From Enterococcus songbeiensis (GTDB lineage: Bacteria > Bacillota > Bacilli > Lactobacillales > Enterococcaceae), in assembly GCF_005405265.1 (NCBI RefSeq), contig NZ_BJDS01000008.1, forward strand, positions 94,269 to 158,268: 64,000 nucleotides of DNA. Reading direction: 5' to 3'. The notes beneath the pieces are model-generated. The model was not told the origin of the DNA and did not search any database. It saw only the letters and a list, made by a program, of their open reading frames with translations. How positions within the stretch are numbered: position 1 is the stretch's first letter; every line of letters starts with the position of its first letter. Shown here piece after piece: positions 37,180 to 48,808 of the stretch. A program made the position numbers and the translations under genes.

Positions 37180-37205
37180 GAGTTCTGTTTCTTAAACTCC
37201 TAGCA
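37174..37205 (+). promoter_or_regulatory. Hairpin between leader frame and mgtA ribosome site
   Basis: TGCTAGGAGTT (37174-37184) and AACTCCTAGCA (37195-37205) form a perfect 11-bp stem with a 10-nt loop and no T run. The 5' arm begins at the last Cys and stop codons of the leader frame. Loop bases CTGTTT, with the two T before them, can instead pair with AAACAGGA (37205-37212), covering part of the AGGAGG site. Two exclusive folds are therefore possible, with a terminating ribosome as the switch. Confidence 0.6.
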
Positions 37206-37221
37206 AACAGGAGGAAAGAAA

Positions 37222-39816
37222 ATGTTAAACAAAAAAAACGACTCAAAAGAATTGGAATTAAAAAAACTTGCTCTCCTTTCAGAAAGAGAGCTATTCATGA
37301 ATTTGCGAACTTCACTGAATGGACTTTCGGAAGAGGATGCTCAAAAACGATTGGCTGAATTTGGTCCCAATCGGATTGATGCAGAAAAACCAACTCCAGC
37401 ATGGTTATTATTCTTTGGTGGTTTTAAAGATCCCTTTGTTTTAGTTTTAGCGTTATTGATGATTGTTTCTGCTGCTACCGGTGATTTTGAAGCGGCGATT
37501 GTTATGGGAATTATGATTTTAGCCAGCGTATTAATCACTTTTATTCAAGAATATCGCTCCCAAAAAGCTAGTTTGGCCCTCAAGGAAATGATCGAAAATA
37601 CTTGTGGCGTCACACGAGAAGGAATCAAACGGGAAATACCGATGGATGAAGTCGTACCGGGAGATATTGTTACTTTGGCGACCGGTGATATGATTCCAGC
37701 AGATGCGATTTTAGTCTGGACGAAAGACCTTTTTGTGAATCAATCTTCATTGACAGGAGAATCTATGCCGGTAGAAAAATTTGTCGAGGCAGGAATCGAC
37801 AAAGAACAAAATGTTTCAGCTTTAGACATGCAGGACCTGGTTTTTATGGGAACGGATGTCTTAAGTGGGCAAGGAATAGCCATTATTTTAAAGACCGGTC
37901 AGATGACCTTTTTCGGTGATATTGCCAAAAATGCTACCAAAAAAAAAGGAAAAACTGCTTTTGAAACAGGACTGACTCAGGTCAGCAAACTGTTATTGCG
38001 AATGGTGGCTGTATTATTTCCCGTCGTTTTTTTGATCAATGGTTTTACGAAAGGTGATTGGAGCTCGGCCTTCTTTTTTGCAATTGCGGTGGCTGTAGGA
38101 TTGACGCCAGAAATGTTGCCGATGATTGTTACCAGCAATTTAGCAAAGGGCGCCTTGGCGCTTTCAAAGAAAAAAGTAATCGTCAAAGAATTACCAGCGA
38201 TTCAAAATCTTGGTAGCATGGACGTTTTATGTACAGACAAAACCGGAACAATCACCGAAGATCGGGTGGTCTTAGTGGAACATCTCAATCCGTTAGGTCA
38301 AGAAAATCAACAAGTATTGGACATGGCTTTCTTGAATTCCAATTACCAAACCGGTTGGAAAAATTTGATGGATATCGCGGTAATCAACTATTATCAAGAG
38401 ACGGATCGTACGTTGCCCTTTAATGAAGTAATTAAAATTGATGAGATTCCCTTTGATTTTTCTCGGCGACGAATGACCGCCGTGGTTAAAGCAGATGGGC
38501 ATCAAATCATGGTAACAAAGGGTGCTGTTGAAGAGATGGAGCAAATTTGTCAATATGCAGAACTTGACGGCAAAACAATTCCTCTGACGGATGAACTGCG
38601 AAAACAAATGCGGAAAGTCAATATTCAAATGAATAAAAAAGGTATGCGGGTTCTGACAGTGGCAATCAAACGGGACGCTCATACAGCCGCGACCTATTCC
38701 ATCGAAGATGAGCAAGACATGATTTTAATCGGTTTTGTCGGCTTCCTTGATCCAGCCAAGGCATCAGCAAAATCAGCAATTCAATCTCTGCATGCACACG
38801 GTGTCAACGTCAAGGTGCTGACTGGCGACAATCCTATCGTTGCCAAAAAAGTTTGCGAAGATGTTGGGATCGAAGTCAACAGGATTTTACTAGGCTCTGA
38901 TATAGAAGAAATCAGCGAAAAAGAATTAGCTGAATTGGTGGAAAATACTAATCTTTTTGCTAAATTGAATCCTATGCAAAAATCACGAATCATTGCCAGT
39001 CTGCAAGAAAAAGGACATACCGTAGGCTTTATGGGGGATGGAATCAATGATGCTCCTGCACTACGAAAAGCAGATGTGGGAATATCTGTAGATACAGCGG
39101 CAGATATCACGAAGGATGCCAGTTCGATTATTCTTTTGGAAAAAAGTTTAAACGTTTTGGAAACAGGAGTCATTGAAGGTCGAAAAGTTTTTAATAATAT
39201 GATGAAATACATCAAAAATACAATCAGTTCCAATTTTGGAAATGTATTCTCAATTTTAGTTGCCAGTGCTTTTCTCCCTTTTCTCCCAATGCTATCGATT
39301 CAGTTATTGGTGCAAAATCTGATTTACGATATGGCACAACTGACGATTCCTTGGGACAACGTGGATAAAGAAGAACTGCAAAAGCCTGTTCGCTGGGAGA
39401 TTGGCAACCTGCTTCAATTTACACTTTTTATTGGTCCAGTCAGCAGTATCTTTGATATTTTAACGTATGTTGTGATGTGGTTTATTTTTAGCGGTAACAC
39501 GCTTGCTGAACAAAGCCTTTTCCAAACCGGGTGGTTTATGGTCGGTCTAGTCAGTCAAACACTAGTGGTGCATATGCTGCGAACTAGAAAAGTTCCATTT
39601 TTTCAAAGTATGGCCTCGTTACCAGTGTTGGCAGCAAGTATGATAGCTATTGCCTTAGGAACTTTTGTCGTCTTATCTCCCCTTCGAGATGTTTTTGGTT
39701 TCGTTTTGCTTCCTGCAAGTTACTGGATTTGGTTTGTTGGAATTATCCTCAGTTACCTGCTGGTGGTCCAAATTGCTAAAAAAATCTATATCAAGAAAAC
39801 AAATAATTGGATTTAA
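37222..39816 (+). CDS. mgtA: Magnesium-importing P-type ATPase (P3B)
   Basis: An 864-residue ATPase that imports Mg2+. The phosphorylated aspartate is D339 in CTDKTGT. The nucleotide and hinge motifs are LTGDNP near 534 and MGDGINDAPALRKADVGISVD from 604. The actuator loop LTGESMPVEK replaces the usual TGES motif region, and about ten membrane segments are seen. The pattern PEMLPMIVTSNLAKGA in the fourth membrane helix marks MgtA/MgtB-type enzymes rather than Ca2+ pumps. ATG 37222 has AGGAGG 7 nt upstream. Control appears double: an M-box with terminator, and a leader frame with hairpin. A terminator follows, so no MgtC-like partner is cotranscribed. Confidence 0.94.
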   Translation: MLNKKNDSKELELKKLALLSERELFMNLRTSLNGLSEEDAQKRLAEFGPNRIDAEKPTPAWLLFFGGFKDPFVLVLALLMIVSAATGDFEAAIVMGIMILASVLITFIQEYRSQKASLALKEMIENTCGVTREGIKREIPMDEVVPGDIVTLATGDMIPADAILVWTKDLFVNQSSLTGESMPVEKFVEAGIDKEQNVSALDMQDLVFMGTDVLSGQGIAIILKTGQMTFFGDIAKNATKKKGKTAFETGLTQVSKLLLRMVAVLFPVVFLINGFTKGDWSSAFFFAIAVAVGLTPEMLPMIVTSNLAKGALALSKKKVIVKELPAIQNLGSMDVLCTDKTGTITEDRVVLVEHLNPLGQENQQVLDMAFLNSNYQTGWKNLMDIAVINYYQETDRTLPFNEVIKIDEIPFDFSRRRMTAVVKADGHQIMVTKGAVEEMEQICQYAELDGKTIPLTDELRKQMRKVNIQMNKKGMRVLTVAIKRDAHTAATYSIEDEQDMILIGFVGFLDPAKASAKSAIQSLHAHGVNVKVLTGDNPIVAKKVCEDVGIEVNRILLGSDIEEISEKELAELVENTNLFAKLNPMQKSRIIASLQEKGHTVGFMGDGINDAPALRKADVGISVDTAADITKDASSIILLEKSLNVLETGVIEGRKVFNNMMKYIKNTISSNFGNVFSILVASAFLPFLPMLSIQLLVQNLIYDMAQLTIPWDNVDKEELQKPVRWEIGNLLQFTLFIGPVSSIFDILTYVVMWFIFSGNTLAEQSLFQTGWFMVGLVSQTLVVHMLRTRKVPFFQSMASLPVLAASMIAIALGTFVVLSPLRDVFGFVLLPASYWIWFVGIILSYLLVVQIAKKIYIKKTNNWI

Positions 39817-39827
39817 TCATTTTTTTA

Positions 39828-39860
39828 AAATCTTTCGTCTTTTGGCGAAGGATTTTTTTG
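39828..39860 (+). terminator. Rho-independent terminator after mgtA
   Basis: AAATCTTTCG pairs with CGAAGGATTT around TCTTTTGG, followed by seven T residues. Confidence 0.85.
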
Positions 39861-41309
<1,449 letters not shown>

Positions 41310-41311
41310 TC

Positions 41312-42289
41312 ATGGCGCAAAAAACAATGATTCAAGCAATTACTGATGCCTTAGCTCTTGAAATAGAGAAAGACGAAAATGTTTTAGTATTTGGTGAAGA
41401 CGTTGGGAAAAACGGCGGTGTTTTCCGGGCGACGGAAGGTCTGCAAGCTAAATTCGGCGAAGAACGCGTATTTGATACACCGTTGGCTGAATCTGGTATC
41501 GGCGGATTAGCCTTTGGTTTAGCATTAGAAGGCTATCGTCCAGTACCTGAAATCCAATTCTTTGGGTTTGTTTTTGAAGTAATGGATGAAATCGTAGGAC
41601 AAATGGCTCGTACCCGCTATCGTATGGGTGCAACACGCAACTTGCCAATCACAATCCGTTCACCATTTGGTGGTGGCGTGCATACCCCTGAATTGCACTC
41701 AGATAACTTAGAAGGCTTGATTGCTCAATCACCAGGTATTCGGGTGGTTATTCCATCAAATCCTTACGATGCAAAAGGACTATTGATTGCATCCATTCGC
41801 AGCAATGATCCTGTTGTCTTTTTGGAACACATGAAACTATATCGTTCCTTCCGGGAAGAAGTGCCGGATGAAGCTTATGAAGTACCTTTGGACAAAGCAG
41901 CAGTAACTCGTGAAGGCTCCGATGTTTCAATCATTACTTATGGCGCAATGGTTCGTGAAGCAATCAAAGCTGCCGACAATTTAGCAAAAGAAAATATCAA
42001 TGTGGAGATTATCGATTTGCGTACAGTTGCACCTTTAGACGTTGAAACGATTATCAAATCCGTTGAAAAAACCGGTCGTGTGGTTGTTGTTCAAGAAGCA
42101 CAAAAACAAGCCGGCGTTGGTGCCCAAGTAGTATCAGAAATTTCTGAGCGGGCAGTATTGTCACTTCAAGCACCGATTGGTCGGGTTTCTGCACCAGATA
42201 CGGTCTTCCCATTTGGTCAAGCTGAAAATATCTGGTTACCAAATGCGTCAGATATTGAAGCAAAAGTGAAAGAAATCGTGAATTTTTAA
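41312..42289 (+). CDS. pdhB: Pyruvate dehydrogenase E1 component, beta subunit
   Basis: A 325-residue partner of PdhA that completes the alpha2-beta2 E1 active site. It has [20 protein letters not shown] at the start and the block [17 protein letters not shown], and ends with the transketolase C-terminal domain ([16 protein letters not shown]). GAAGGAG lies upstream within the end of pdhA, indicating coupled translation. Confidence 0.97.
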   Translation: MAQKTMIQAITDALALEIEKDENVLVFGEDVGKNGGVFRATEGLQAKFGEERVFDTPLAESGIGGLAFGLALEGYRPVPEIQFFGFVFEVMDEIVGQMARTRYRMGATRNLPITIRSPFGGGVHTPELHSDNLEGLIAQSPGIRVVIPSNPYDAKGLLIASIRSNDPVVFLEHMKLYRSFREEVPDEAYEVPLDKAAVTREGSDVSIITYGAMVREAIKAADNLAKENINVEIIDLRTVAPLDVETIIKSVEKTGRVVVVQEAQKQAGVGAQVVSEISERAVLSLQAPIGRVSAPDTVFPFGQAENIWLPNASDIEAKVKEIVNF

Positions 42290-42324
42290 TCAACGCTAAT
42301 TAACTCAGAAGGGAAGAAAATAAA

Positions 42325-43932
42325 ATGGCTTTTCAATTTAAATTACCAGACATTGGTGAAGGAATTGCAGAAGGTGAAATCGTAAAATGGTTTGTAAAAC
42401 CAGGCGATACCATCAATGAAGATGACACATTATTAGAAGTACAAAATGATAAATCAGTAGAAGAAATCCCTTCTCCTGTCACAGGTACAGTAAAAAATAT
42501 CGTCGTTCCAGAAGGTACCGTTGCAAATGTAGGGGATGTTCTTGTTGAAATCGATGCACCTGGTCATGAAGACAATGAAGGAGATGCCGGTGTAGCTGCA
42601 CAAGAACAAACACCTGCACAACCAGCAGCAGTGCCAACAGAAAGTACTTCCGGTGGCGTCTATCAATTTAAATTGCCTGATATCGGTGAAGGAATCGCAG
42701 AAGGCGAAATCGTAAAATGGTTCGTTAAAGCCGGTGATACCATCAACGAAGATGACACATTATTAGAAGTACAAAATGATAAATCAGTAGAAGAAATTCC
42801 TTCTCCTGTTACAGGCACAGTGAAAAATATTGTTGTTCCAGAAGGCACCGTTGCAAACGTAGGCGATGTCCTTGTTGAAATCGATGCACCGGGACACAAT
42901 AATGCTTCTGCTGCGGCCGCACCAGCAAGCGAAGAAAAAGCAGCAGCTCCAGCAGCAGCTAATGCTACCGTGGTTGAAGCAGCAGATCCAAACAAACGTG
43001 TATTGGCAATGCCTTCTGTTCGTCAATATGCCCGTGAAAAAGATGTTGATATTTCTCAAGTAACAGCATCAGGAAAAGGCGGACGTGTAACTAAAGAAGA
43101 TGTTGATCAATTCTTGTCCGGCGGTGGAAAAGCTCCAGCAGCCGCACCAGCACAAAGCGTTTCAGCTTCTGCACAACCAGCGGCAGCTCCTGCGGCAAAA
43201 CCAAAGGCATTTACTTCAAATCTAAGTGATTTGGAAACACGCGAAGCATTGACGCCGACTCGGAAAGCTATCGCAAAAGCAATGGTTACAAGCAAACACA
43301 CAGCACCTCATGTTACATTGCATGATGATGTGGAAGTTTCTGCATTATGGGATCATCGTAAGAAATTCAAGGAAGTTGCTGCAGAAAATGGCACAAAATT
43401 AACTTTCTTACCTTATGTTGTAAAAGCTTTGACAGCGACAGTCAAAAAATTCCCTGTATTGAATGCATCTATTGATGATGCATCCCAAGAAGTTGTTTAC
43501 AAACATTATTTCAATATTGGTATTGCAACGGATACAGATCATGGCTTATATGTACCAAATGTTAAGAACGCGGATCAAAAAGGAATGTTTGCGATTGCTG
43601 ATGAAATCAATGATAAAGCAAAATTAGCTCATGATGGTAAATTAGCAGCAGATGATATGCGCAACGGAACAGTTACAATCAGTAATATTGGTTCTGTCGG
43701 CGGCGGCTGGTTCACTCCAGTTATCAACTACCCTGAAGTTGCGATCCTTGGCGTGGGAACTATTTCTCAACAACCAATCGTCAATGCAGAAGGAGAAATC
43801 GTTGTCGGTCGTGTAATGAAATTATCATTGAGTTTCGATCACCGAATCGTTGACGGCGCAACAGCTCAAAAAGCAATGAACAACATTAAACGTCTATTGG
43901 CTAACCCAGAATTAATGTTGATGGAAGGATGA
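42325..43932 (+). CDS. pdhC: Dihydrolipoamide acetyltransferase (E2) with two lipoyl domains
   Basis: A 535-residue core protein of the complex. Two lipoyl domains lie at residues 2-79 and 113-189, with lipoyl lysines K43 and K153 exactly 110 residues apart. Ala/Pro-rich linkers and the E3-binding domain (about 225-263, [17 protein letters not shown]) follow, then the catalytic domain (about 305-535) with DHRIVDG (H506). The two lipoyl repeats are nearly identical in protein and share a roughly 50-nt identical DNA core, a recent duplication or gene conversion. E. faecalis E2 is known to carry two lipoyl domains. AAGGGAAG precedes the ATG. Confidence 0.97.
   Translation: MAFQFKLPDIGEGIAEGEIVKWFVKPGDTINEDDTLLEVQNDKSVEEIPSPVTGTVKNIVVPEGTVANVGDVLVEIDAPGHEDNEGDAGVAAQEQTPAQPAAVPTESTSGGVYQFKLPDIGEGIAEGEIVKWFVKAGDTINEDDTLLEVQNDKSVEEIPSPVTGTVKNIVVPEGTVANVGDVLVEIDAPGHNNASAAAAPASEEKAAAPAAANATVVEAADPNKRVLAMPSVRQYAREKDVDISQVTASGKGGRVTKEDVDQFLSGGGKAPAAAPAQSVSASAQPAAAPAAKPKAFTSNLSDLETREALTPTRKAIAKAMVTSKHTAPHVTLHDDVEVSALWDHRKKFKEVAAENGTKLTFLPYVVKALTATVKKFPVLNASIDDASQEVVYKHYFNIGIATDTDHGLYVPNVKNADQKGMFAIADEINDKAKLAHDGKLAADDMRNGTVTISNIGSVGGGWFTPVINYPEVAILGVGTISQQPIVNAEGEIVVGRVMKLSLSFDHRIVDGATAQKAMNNIKRLLANPELMLMEG
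42337..42894 (+). repeat. Direct repeat encoding tandem lipoyl domains
   Basis: Copy 1 (about 42337-42564) and copy 2 (about 42667-42894) are some 330 nt apart start to start and nearly 90 percent identical by eye, with mostly silent differences. The stretch around the lipoyl-lysine codon is identical. Homologous recombination could delete or add one domain. Confidence 0.85.
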
Positions 43933-43939
43933 TAAACAA

Positions 43940-45346
43940 ATGGTAGTTGGAGATTTTGCTATTGAATTAGATACAGTTGTAATCGGTGCGGGACCTGGCG
44001 GCTATGTAGCTGCCATCCGTGCTGCTGAAATGGGACAAAAAGTGGCAATCATTGAACGGGAATATATTGGCGGCGTTTGTTTAAACGTTGGTTGTATTCC
44101 TTCAAAAGCATTGATTTCTGCTGGTCATCATTACCAAGAATCTTTGGATTCATCATTGTTTGGCGTAACTAGCGAAAACGTTACGTTGGATTTTGCTAAA
44201 ACACAAGAATGGAAACAAAATGGCGTTGTTAACAAATTAACCAGCGGTGTTGGCTTCCTATTGAAGAAACATAAAGTAGAAATTCTTGAAGGTGAAGCAT
44301 TTTTTGTTGATGAACATACGTTGCGAGTAATGCATCCAGATTCAGCACAAACGTATTCTTTCAACAATGCAATTGTCGCAACAGGTTCTCGTCCAATCGA
44401 AATTCCTGGCTTTAAATTTGGCGGTCGTGTGTTAGATTCTACCGGCGGTCTGGCATTAAAAGAAGTTCCTAAGAAATTTGTTATCATCGGTGGCGGTGTT
44501 ATCGGTGCAGAATTAGGCGGCGCGTATGCCAATCTTGGTTCAGAAGTAACAATTCTTGAAGGTACAGCTCAAATTTTGCCAACCTATGAAAAAGATATGG
44601 TTAAAATCGTTGAAGAAGAATTCAAGAAAAAAGGCATGAAAGTCATTACTAAAGCAATGGCGAAGGAAGCAATCGACAATGGTGACAGTGTGACCGTTAA
44701 CTATGAAGTAGATGGCAAACAAGAATCTGTCACTGCTGATTATGTCATGGTTACTGTTGGGCGTCGTCCAAATACAAATGATCTTGGTTTGGAACAAGCA
44801 GGCGTTGAAATTGGTGAACGTGGCTTGATCCCAGTAGACAAACAAGGTCGGACGAATGTTTCGAATATCTTTGCAATCGGTGATATTGTTCCCGGTGCTG
44901 CCTTGGCTCACAAAGCCAGCTATGAAGCAAAAATTGCTGCAGAAGCAATTTCAGGTAAAAAAGTTGCTGTAGATTACAAAGCAATGCCAGCTGTTGCTTT
45001 TACTGATCCTGAATTAGCTTCTGTTGGGATGACGATTGCAGAAGCAAAAGAGGCCGGGTTGAATGCGAAAGCCTTCAAATTCCCATTCTCTGGTAATGGT
45101 CGTGCATTATCTCTAGGAAAAACTGAAGGATTCATTCGTTTGGTAACGACGGTTGATGACAATGTCTTAATTGGTGCACAGCTTGCTGGTGTCGGTGCAA
45201 GTGACATGGTCTCTGAATTAGCGTTAGCAATTGAATCTGGCATGAATGCCGAAGATATCGCATTGACGATCCATCCACACCCATCTTTAGGTGAAATCGT
45301 GATGGATGCTTCAGAACTTGCTTTAGGTATGCCAATCCATATCTAA
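43940..45346 (+). CDS. pdhD: Dihydrolipoamide dehydrogenase (E3)
   Basis: A 468-residue FAD flavoprotein that reoxidises the lipoyl groups with NAD. It shows the FAD motif [18 protein letters not shown], the redox cysteines C47 and C52 in [13 protein letters not shown], the NAD motif [17 protein letters not shown] and the catalytic pair H447/E452 in HPHPSLGE. Enterococcal E3 is known to resist NADH inhibition, but that cannot be judged here. It closes the operon, with a clear terminator after it. Confidence 0.97.
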   Translation: MVVGDFAIELDTVVIGAGPGGYVAAIRAAEMGQKVAIIEREYIGGVCLNVGCIPSKALISAGHHYQESLDSSLFGVTSENVTLDFAKTQEWKQNGVVNKLTSGVGFLLKKHKVEILEGEAFFVDEHTLRVMHPDSAQTYSFNNAIVATGSRPIEIPGFKFGGRVLDSTGGLALKEVPKKFVIIGGGVIGAELGGAYANLGSEVTILEGTAQILPTYEKDMVKIVEEEFKKKGMKVITKAMAKEAIDNGDSVTVNYEVDGKQESVTADYVMVTVGRRPNTNDLGLEQAGVEIGERGLIPVDKQGRTNVSNIFAIGDIVPGAALAHKASYEAKIAAEAISGKKVAVDYKAMPAVAFTDPELASVGMTIAEAKEAGLNAKAFKFPFSGNGRALSLGKTEGFIRLVTTVDDNVLIGAQLAGVGASDMVSELALAIESGMNAEDIALTIHPHPSLGEIVMDASELALGMPIHI

Positions 45347-45369
45347 CCTAAATTTTAATAAAGGATTAG

Positions 45370-45395
45370 GAGCAGGTGAAAACCTGCTCTTTTTC
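45370..45395 (+). terminator. Rho-independent terminator of the pdh operon
   Basis: GAGCAGGT-GAAA-ACCTGCTC, a stable tetraloop hairpin, followed by TTTTTC. Confidence 0.95.
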
Positions 45396-45453
45396 TATAT
45401 TTTTCGTCAGACTTTATGCTACACTAAGAATTGAATGTTTGAGGTGAGAAAAG

Positions 45454-45729
45454 ATGCGGGAATATCAATATCCCCTTGATCTTGATTGGTCAACAGAAGA
45501 AATGGTGATCGTGATGGATATGTGGGAAAAACTGGAGCGCGCCAATGAAAAAGGGCTCAAAGCAGAAGTTTTTCTCCAAAGCTATCAAAAATTTAAGACC
45601 GTCGTCAAAAGTCTGGGAGAAGAACGGAAATTGGGACGCGAGTTTGAGAAGCTTTCGGGCTACTCGCTTTATCATACTCTCCAAGAGGCGAAAAAAGAAC
45701 CCAATGGACAATTAAGAATGAAAGGTTGA
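45454..45729 (+). CDS. UPF0223 family protein (YktA-like)
   Basis: A 91-residue protein with YQYPLDLDWSTEEMVIVMDMW at the start and GYSLYHTLQEAKK near the end, the fixed features of the UPF0223 family of Firmicutes. Function unknown; the fold is small and helical. GAGGTGAG lies 7 nt before the ATG. It sits 7 nt ahead of an inositol-monophosphatase-like gene, the same order as yktA-yktC in related genomes. Confidence 0.9.
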   Translation: MREYQYPLDLDWSTEEMVIVMDMWEKLERANEKGLKAEVFLQSYQKFKTVVKSLGEERKLGREFEKLSGYSLYHTLQEAKKEPNGQLRMKG

Positions 45730-45736
45730 ATTTGTG

Positions 45737-46507
45737 ATGGATGAAATGATTGACCAGATTAAAAGCTGGATTTACCAAGCTGGAGAAACGATCAAAGAAA
45801 ATTTGAATGAGACAGTTTTGCAGGTGGAGACCAAGTCAAGTCGTAAAGATCTCGTGACTAATCTTGATAAAGCAACACAAGACTTTTTGACAGCCAAAAT
45901 TTTAGCCTTTGATCCGGAGGCGAAAATTTTAGGAGAAGAAAATGGTCGCGATAAATTAATGGATTTGCAAGGCCGCGTATTTATTATCGATCCGATTGAT
46001 GGAACCATGAACTTTGTCTTGGAACAAGAAAATTTTTGTATCATGGTAGCAGTCTATGAACAGGGCATCGGACGTTTTGGTTTTGTTTATAATGTCATGA
46101 AGGATGAATTTCTTTGGGGTGGTAAGGAAATCGGCGTTTTTTGTAATGACCGTAAAATCACACCACCAAAAAATTTAGCATTAAATGAAGGAATGGTTGG
46201 GATGAATACCAACTTGTATAAGCAAAATGCATTTAATTGTCAAAAAATCGGCGACATTGCTATGGGAGTGAGGATGTCTGGTTGTGCCGGTAAAGAATTG
46301 ATCGGTATCGCTTTAGGCCGTCGCAATGGCTATATTTCTAATTTAGCACCTTGGGATTATGCACCGGGAGATGTCCTGCTGGAAGCATTAGGAATGAAAT
46401 TTTCTGCCATTGATGGGGAACCTCTAAAGCTGGATGGTCGAGAACTTTTTCTGGCGGGAACTCCGGCAGCATATGAAGAAATGCGGGCAATTATTCAAGA
46501 GGCATAG
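45737..46507 (+). CDS. Inositol monophosphatase family protein (YktC/SuhB-like)
   Basis: A 256-residue Mg2+- and Li+-sensitive type phosphatase. The metal-site motifs are GEENGRD, IDPIDGTMNF and WDYAPGDVLLEA. Gram-positive members dephosphorylate inositol phosphates, NADP or related sugar phosphates; the true substrate is not known. The start may be GTG 45734 or ATG 45737; AAAGG at 45721-45725 suits both. It probably forms an operon with the UPF0223 gene. Confidence 0.9.
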   Translation: MDEMIDQIKSWIYQAGETIKENLNETVLQVETKSSRKDLVTNLDKATQDFLTAKILAFDPEAKILGEENGRDKLMDLQGRVFIIDPIDGTMNFVLEQENFCIMVAVYEQGIGRFGFVYNVMKDEFLWGGKEIGVFCNDRKITPPKNLALNEGMVGMNTNLYKQNAFNCQKIGDIAMGVRMSGCAGKELIGIALGRRNGYISNLAPWDYAPGDVLLEALGMKFSAIDGEPLKLDGRELFLAGTPAAYEEMRAIIQEA

Positions 46508-46641
46508 TTTCACAAGCAAAAATAGCATGATGACAACCGTTTTTTCAAAAAAATGAAAACTTTTCACTATATTTCAGAAAGATATTCTGTTATAATTAGC
46601 CGTCGAGTGCTATTGAGGAGAACAAAGAAGGAGAAATTACA

Positions 46642-48483
46642 TTGAAATTAAGAACAGATATTCGCAACGTTGCCATTATTGCCCACGTTGACCACGGGAA
46701 AACAACGCTAGTAGATGAATTGCTAAAACAATCAGATACCTTAGATAGTCATACCCAATTACAAGAACGGGCAATGGACTCCAATGCGATTGAAAAAGAA
46801 CGTGGAATTACGATTTTAGCAAAAAATACAGCGGTTGAATATAAAGGAACAAAAATCAACATCATGGATACACCTGGACATGCGGACTTCGGTGGTGAAG
46901 TTGAACGGATCATGAAAATGGTTGATGGGGTAGTTCTTGTCGTTGATGCGTATGAAGGAACGATGCCACAAACTCGTTTTGTGTTGAAAAAAGCATTGGA
47001 ACAACATTTAATACCAATCGTGGTTGTAAATAAAATTGATAAACCTTCTGCACGTCCTGAACATGTAGTTGACGAAGTGTTAGAACTATTTATCGAATTA
47101 GGTGCAGATGATGAACAATTAGAGTTTCCAGTGATTTATGCATCAGCAATTAATGGAACATCAAGTCTTTCTGATGATCCTGAAGCGCAAGAACACACAA
47201 TGGAGCCTGTTTTTGATACAATCATCGAACACATTCCGGCACCGGTAGACAATAGTGAAGAACCTTTGCAATTCCAAGTTTCATTATTGGATTACAATGA
47301 CTACGTTGGACGTATCGGTATTGGTCGTGTATTCCGTGGAACAATCCGTGTTGGGGACCAAGTAGCTTTGATGAAATTGGATGGCGAAGTGAAAAAATTC
47401 CGAGTAACAAAATTGTTTGGTTTCTTTGGCTTGAAACGCTTAGAAATTCAAGAAGCAAAAGCTGGGGATTTGATTGCCGTTTCAGGTATGGAAGATATTT
47501 TTGTTGGTGAAACAGTGACACCAGTCGATCATCAAGAAGCATTACCAATTCTGCATATTGATGAACCAACCCTACAAATGACCTTCTTAGTAAACAATTC
47601 ACCTTTTGCTGGTCGTGAAGGTAAATTCGTAACAGCTCGTAAAATTGAAGAACGTTTGATGGCTCAGCTGCAAACAGATGTTTCTTTGCGAGTAGAAGCA
47701 ATTGCTCCGGATGCATGGATTGTTTCTGGTCGTGGTGAATTGCATTTGTCGATCTTGATCGAAAATATGCGTCGTGAAGGTTATGAACTGCAAGTTTCTC
47801 GCCCAGAAGTTATTGAACGAGAAGTTGACGGTGTGAAATGTGAACCTTTTGAACGAGTACAAATCGATACACCGGAAGAATACATGGGATCAGTTATTGA
47901 ATCTCTTGGGATGCGTAAAGCTGAAATGCAAGATATGATCCATACAGGAAATGGACAAGTACGGTTGATTTTCTTGGCACCAGCTCGTGGATTGATTGGT
48001 TATACGACAGAATTTCTTTCAATGACTCGTGGTTATGGAATCATGCACCACACCTTTGATCAGTACCTTCCAATGTTGCAAGGACAAATTGGCGGACGAC
48101 GCCAAGGTGCCTTGGTATCTATTGATACAGGAAAAGCAACAATGTATTCCATCATGAGTACGGAAGAACGGGGAACCGTTTTTGTTGAACCAGGTACGGA
48201 AGTTTATGAAGGAATGATCGTTGGCGAAAATTCTCGGGATAATGACTTAACTGTCAATATTACAAAAGCGAAGCAAATGACCAACGTTCGTTCAGCAAAT
48301 AAGGACCAAACTTCTGTAATCAAGAAACCACGGATTTTGACATTAGAAGAATCATTGGAATTCTTGAATGACGATGAATACTGTGAAGTGACTCCTGAAA
48401 GTATTCGTTTACGGAAACAAATCCTAAACAAAAACGAACGGGAAAAAGCGTCGAAAAAGAAAAAAATGGTAAGTGATTTATAG
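46642..48483 (+). CDS. typA: Ribosome-associated GTPase BipA/TypA
   Basis: A 613-residue translational GTPase that aids late 50S assembly and growth under stress, especially cold. G1 is AHVDHGKTT, the switch I region carries ERGITILAKN, G3 is DTPGHADFGGE and G4 is VVNKIDK. The EF-G-like domains and the TypA-specific C-terminus with the RGLIGYTTEFLSMTRGYG block follow. The TTG start has AAGGAGA 8 nt upstream. TATAAT at 46591-46596 is a likely -10. The gene has its own terminator. Confidence 0.97.
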   Translation: MKLRTDIRNVAIIAHVDHGKTTLVDELLKQSDTLDSHTQLQERAMDSNAIEKERGITILAKNTAVEYKGTKINIMDTPGHADFGGEVERIMKMVDGVVLVVDAYEGTMPQTRFVLKKALEQHLIPIVVVNKIDKPSARPEHVVDEVLELFIELGADDEQLEFPVIYASAINGTSSLSDDPEAQEHTMEPVFDTIIEHIPAPVDNSEEPLQFQVSLLDYNDYVGRIGIGRVFRGTIRVGDQVALMKLDGEVKKFRVTKLFGFFGLKRLEIQEAKAGDLIAVSGMEDIFVGETVTPVDHQEALPILHIDEPTLQMTFLVNNSPFAGREGKFVTARKIEERLMAQLQTDVSLRVEAIAPDAWIVSGRGELHLSILIENMRREGYELQVSRPEVIEREVDGVKCEPFERVQIDTPEEYMGSVIESLGMRKAEMQDMIHTGNGQVRLIFLAPARGLIGYTTEFLSMTRGYGIMHHTFDQYLPMLQGQIGGRRQGALVSIDTGKATMYSIMSTEERGTVFVEPGTEVYEGMIVGENSRDNDLTVNITKAKQMTNVRSANKDQTSVIKKPRILTLEESLEFLNDDEYCEVTPESIRLRKQILNKNEREKASKKKKMVSDL

Positions 48484-48491
48484 AATGGTTA

Positions 48492-48528
48492 GAAACGTCG
48501 AGATGAGAAATCATTTCGACGTTTTTTT
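48492..48528 (+). terminator. Rho-independent terminator after typA
   Basis: AAACGTCGA pairs with TCGACGTTT, with ATGA/TCAT further in, followed by seven T residues. Confidence 0.9.
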
Positions 48529-48808
48529 GTGGAAAACTTCATAGGTTTTTGAATGAGAAACCGTGATTCTAATGGAAAAAACTTTTAAAAGATTTTAATA
48601 AGGCAGAAATATTCTGTTTGAATGTTTCATATTCTATTGATGTTTCACGGCGGAGGGTGATTAAAAAGTTGAAAATCGATAAATTAGAAAAATCGTTCGG
48701 CTTTTTCGTGAATTTACAGAAAAATCTAGTAAAGCTTTCTTTCCAGCTATCCAAAATATTTTGTAGATATGCTATAATGATGAAACAAAAGAGGGGGTTC
48801 GGTGCAAA
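48529..48808 (+). promoter_or_regulatory. Gene-free stretch with ylaN-ftsW promoter
   Basis: TGC TATAAT (extended -10, hexamer at 48773-48778) lies 30 nt before ylaN; the -35 (near 48750) is poor, as usual for extended -10 promoters. The rest is AT-rich. A TTG-initiated frame from 48669 with GGAGGG before it runs through the promoter into ylaN and is probably chance. I see nothing else. Confidence 0.6.

Noticed and set aside
42454..43059. Cys- and Ser-rich minus frames opposite pdhC
   Set aside because: Shadow frames of the repetitive lipoyl and linker codons; no start signals.
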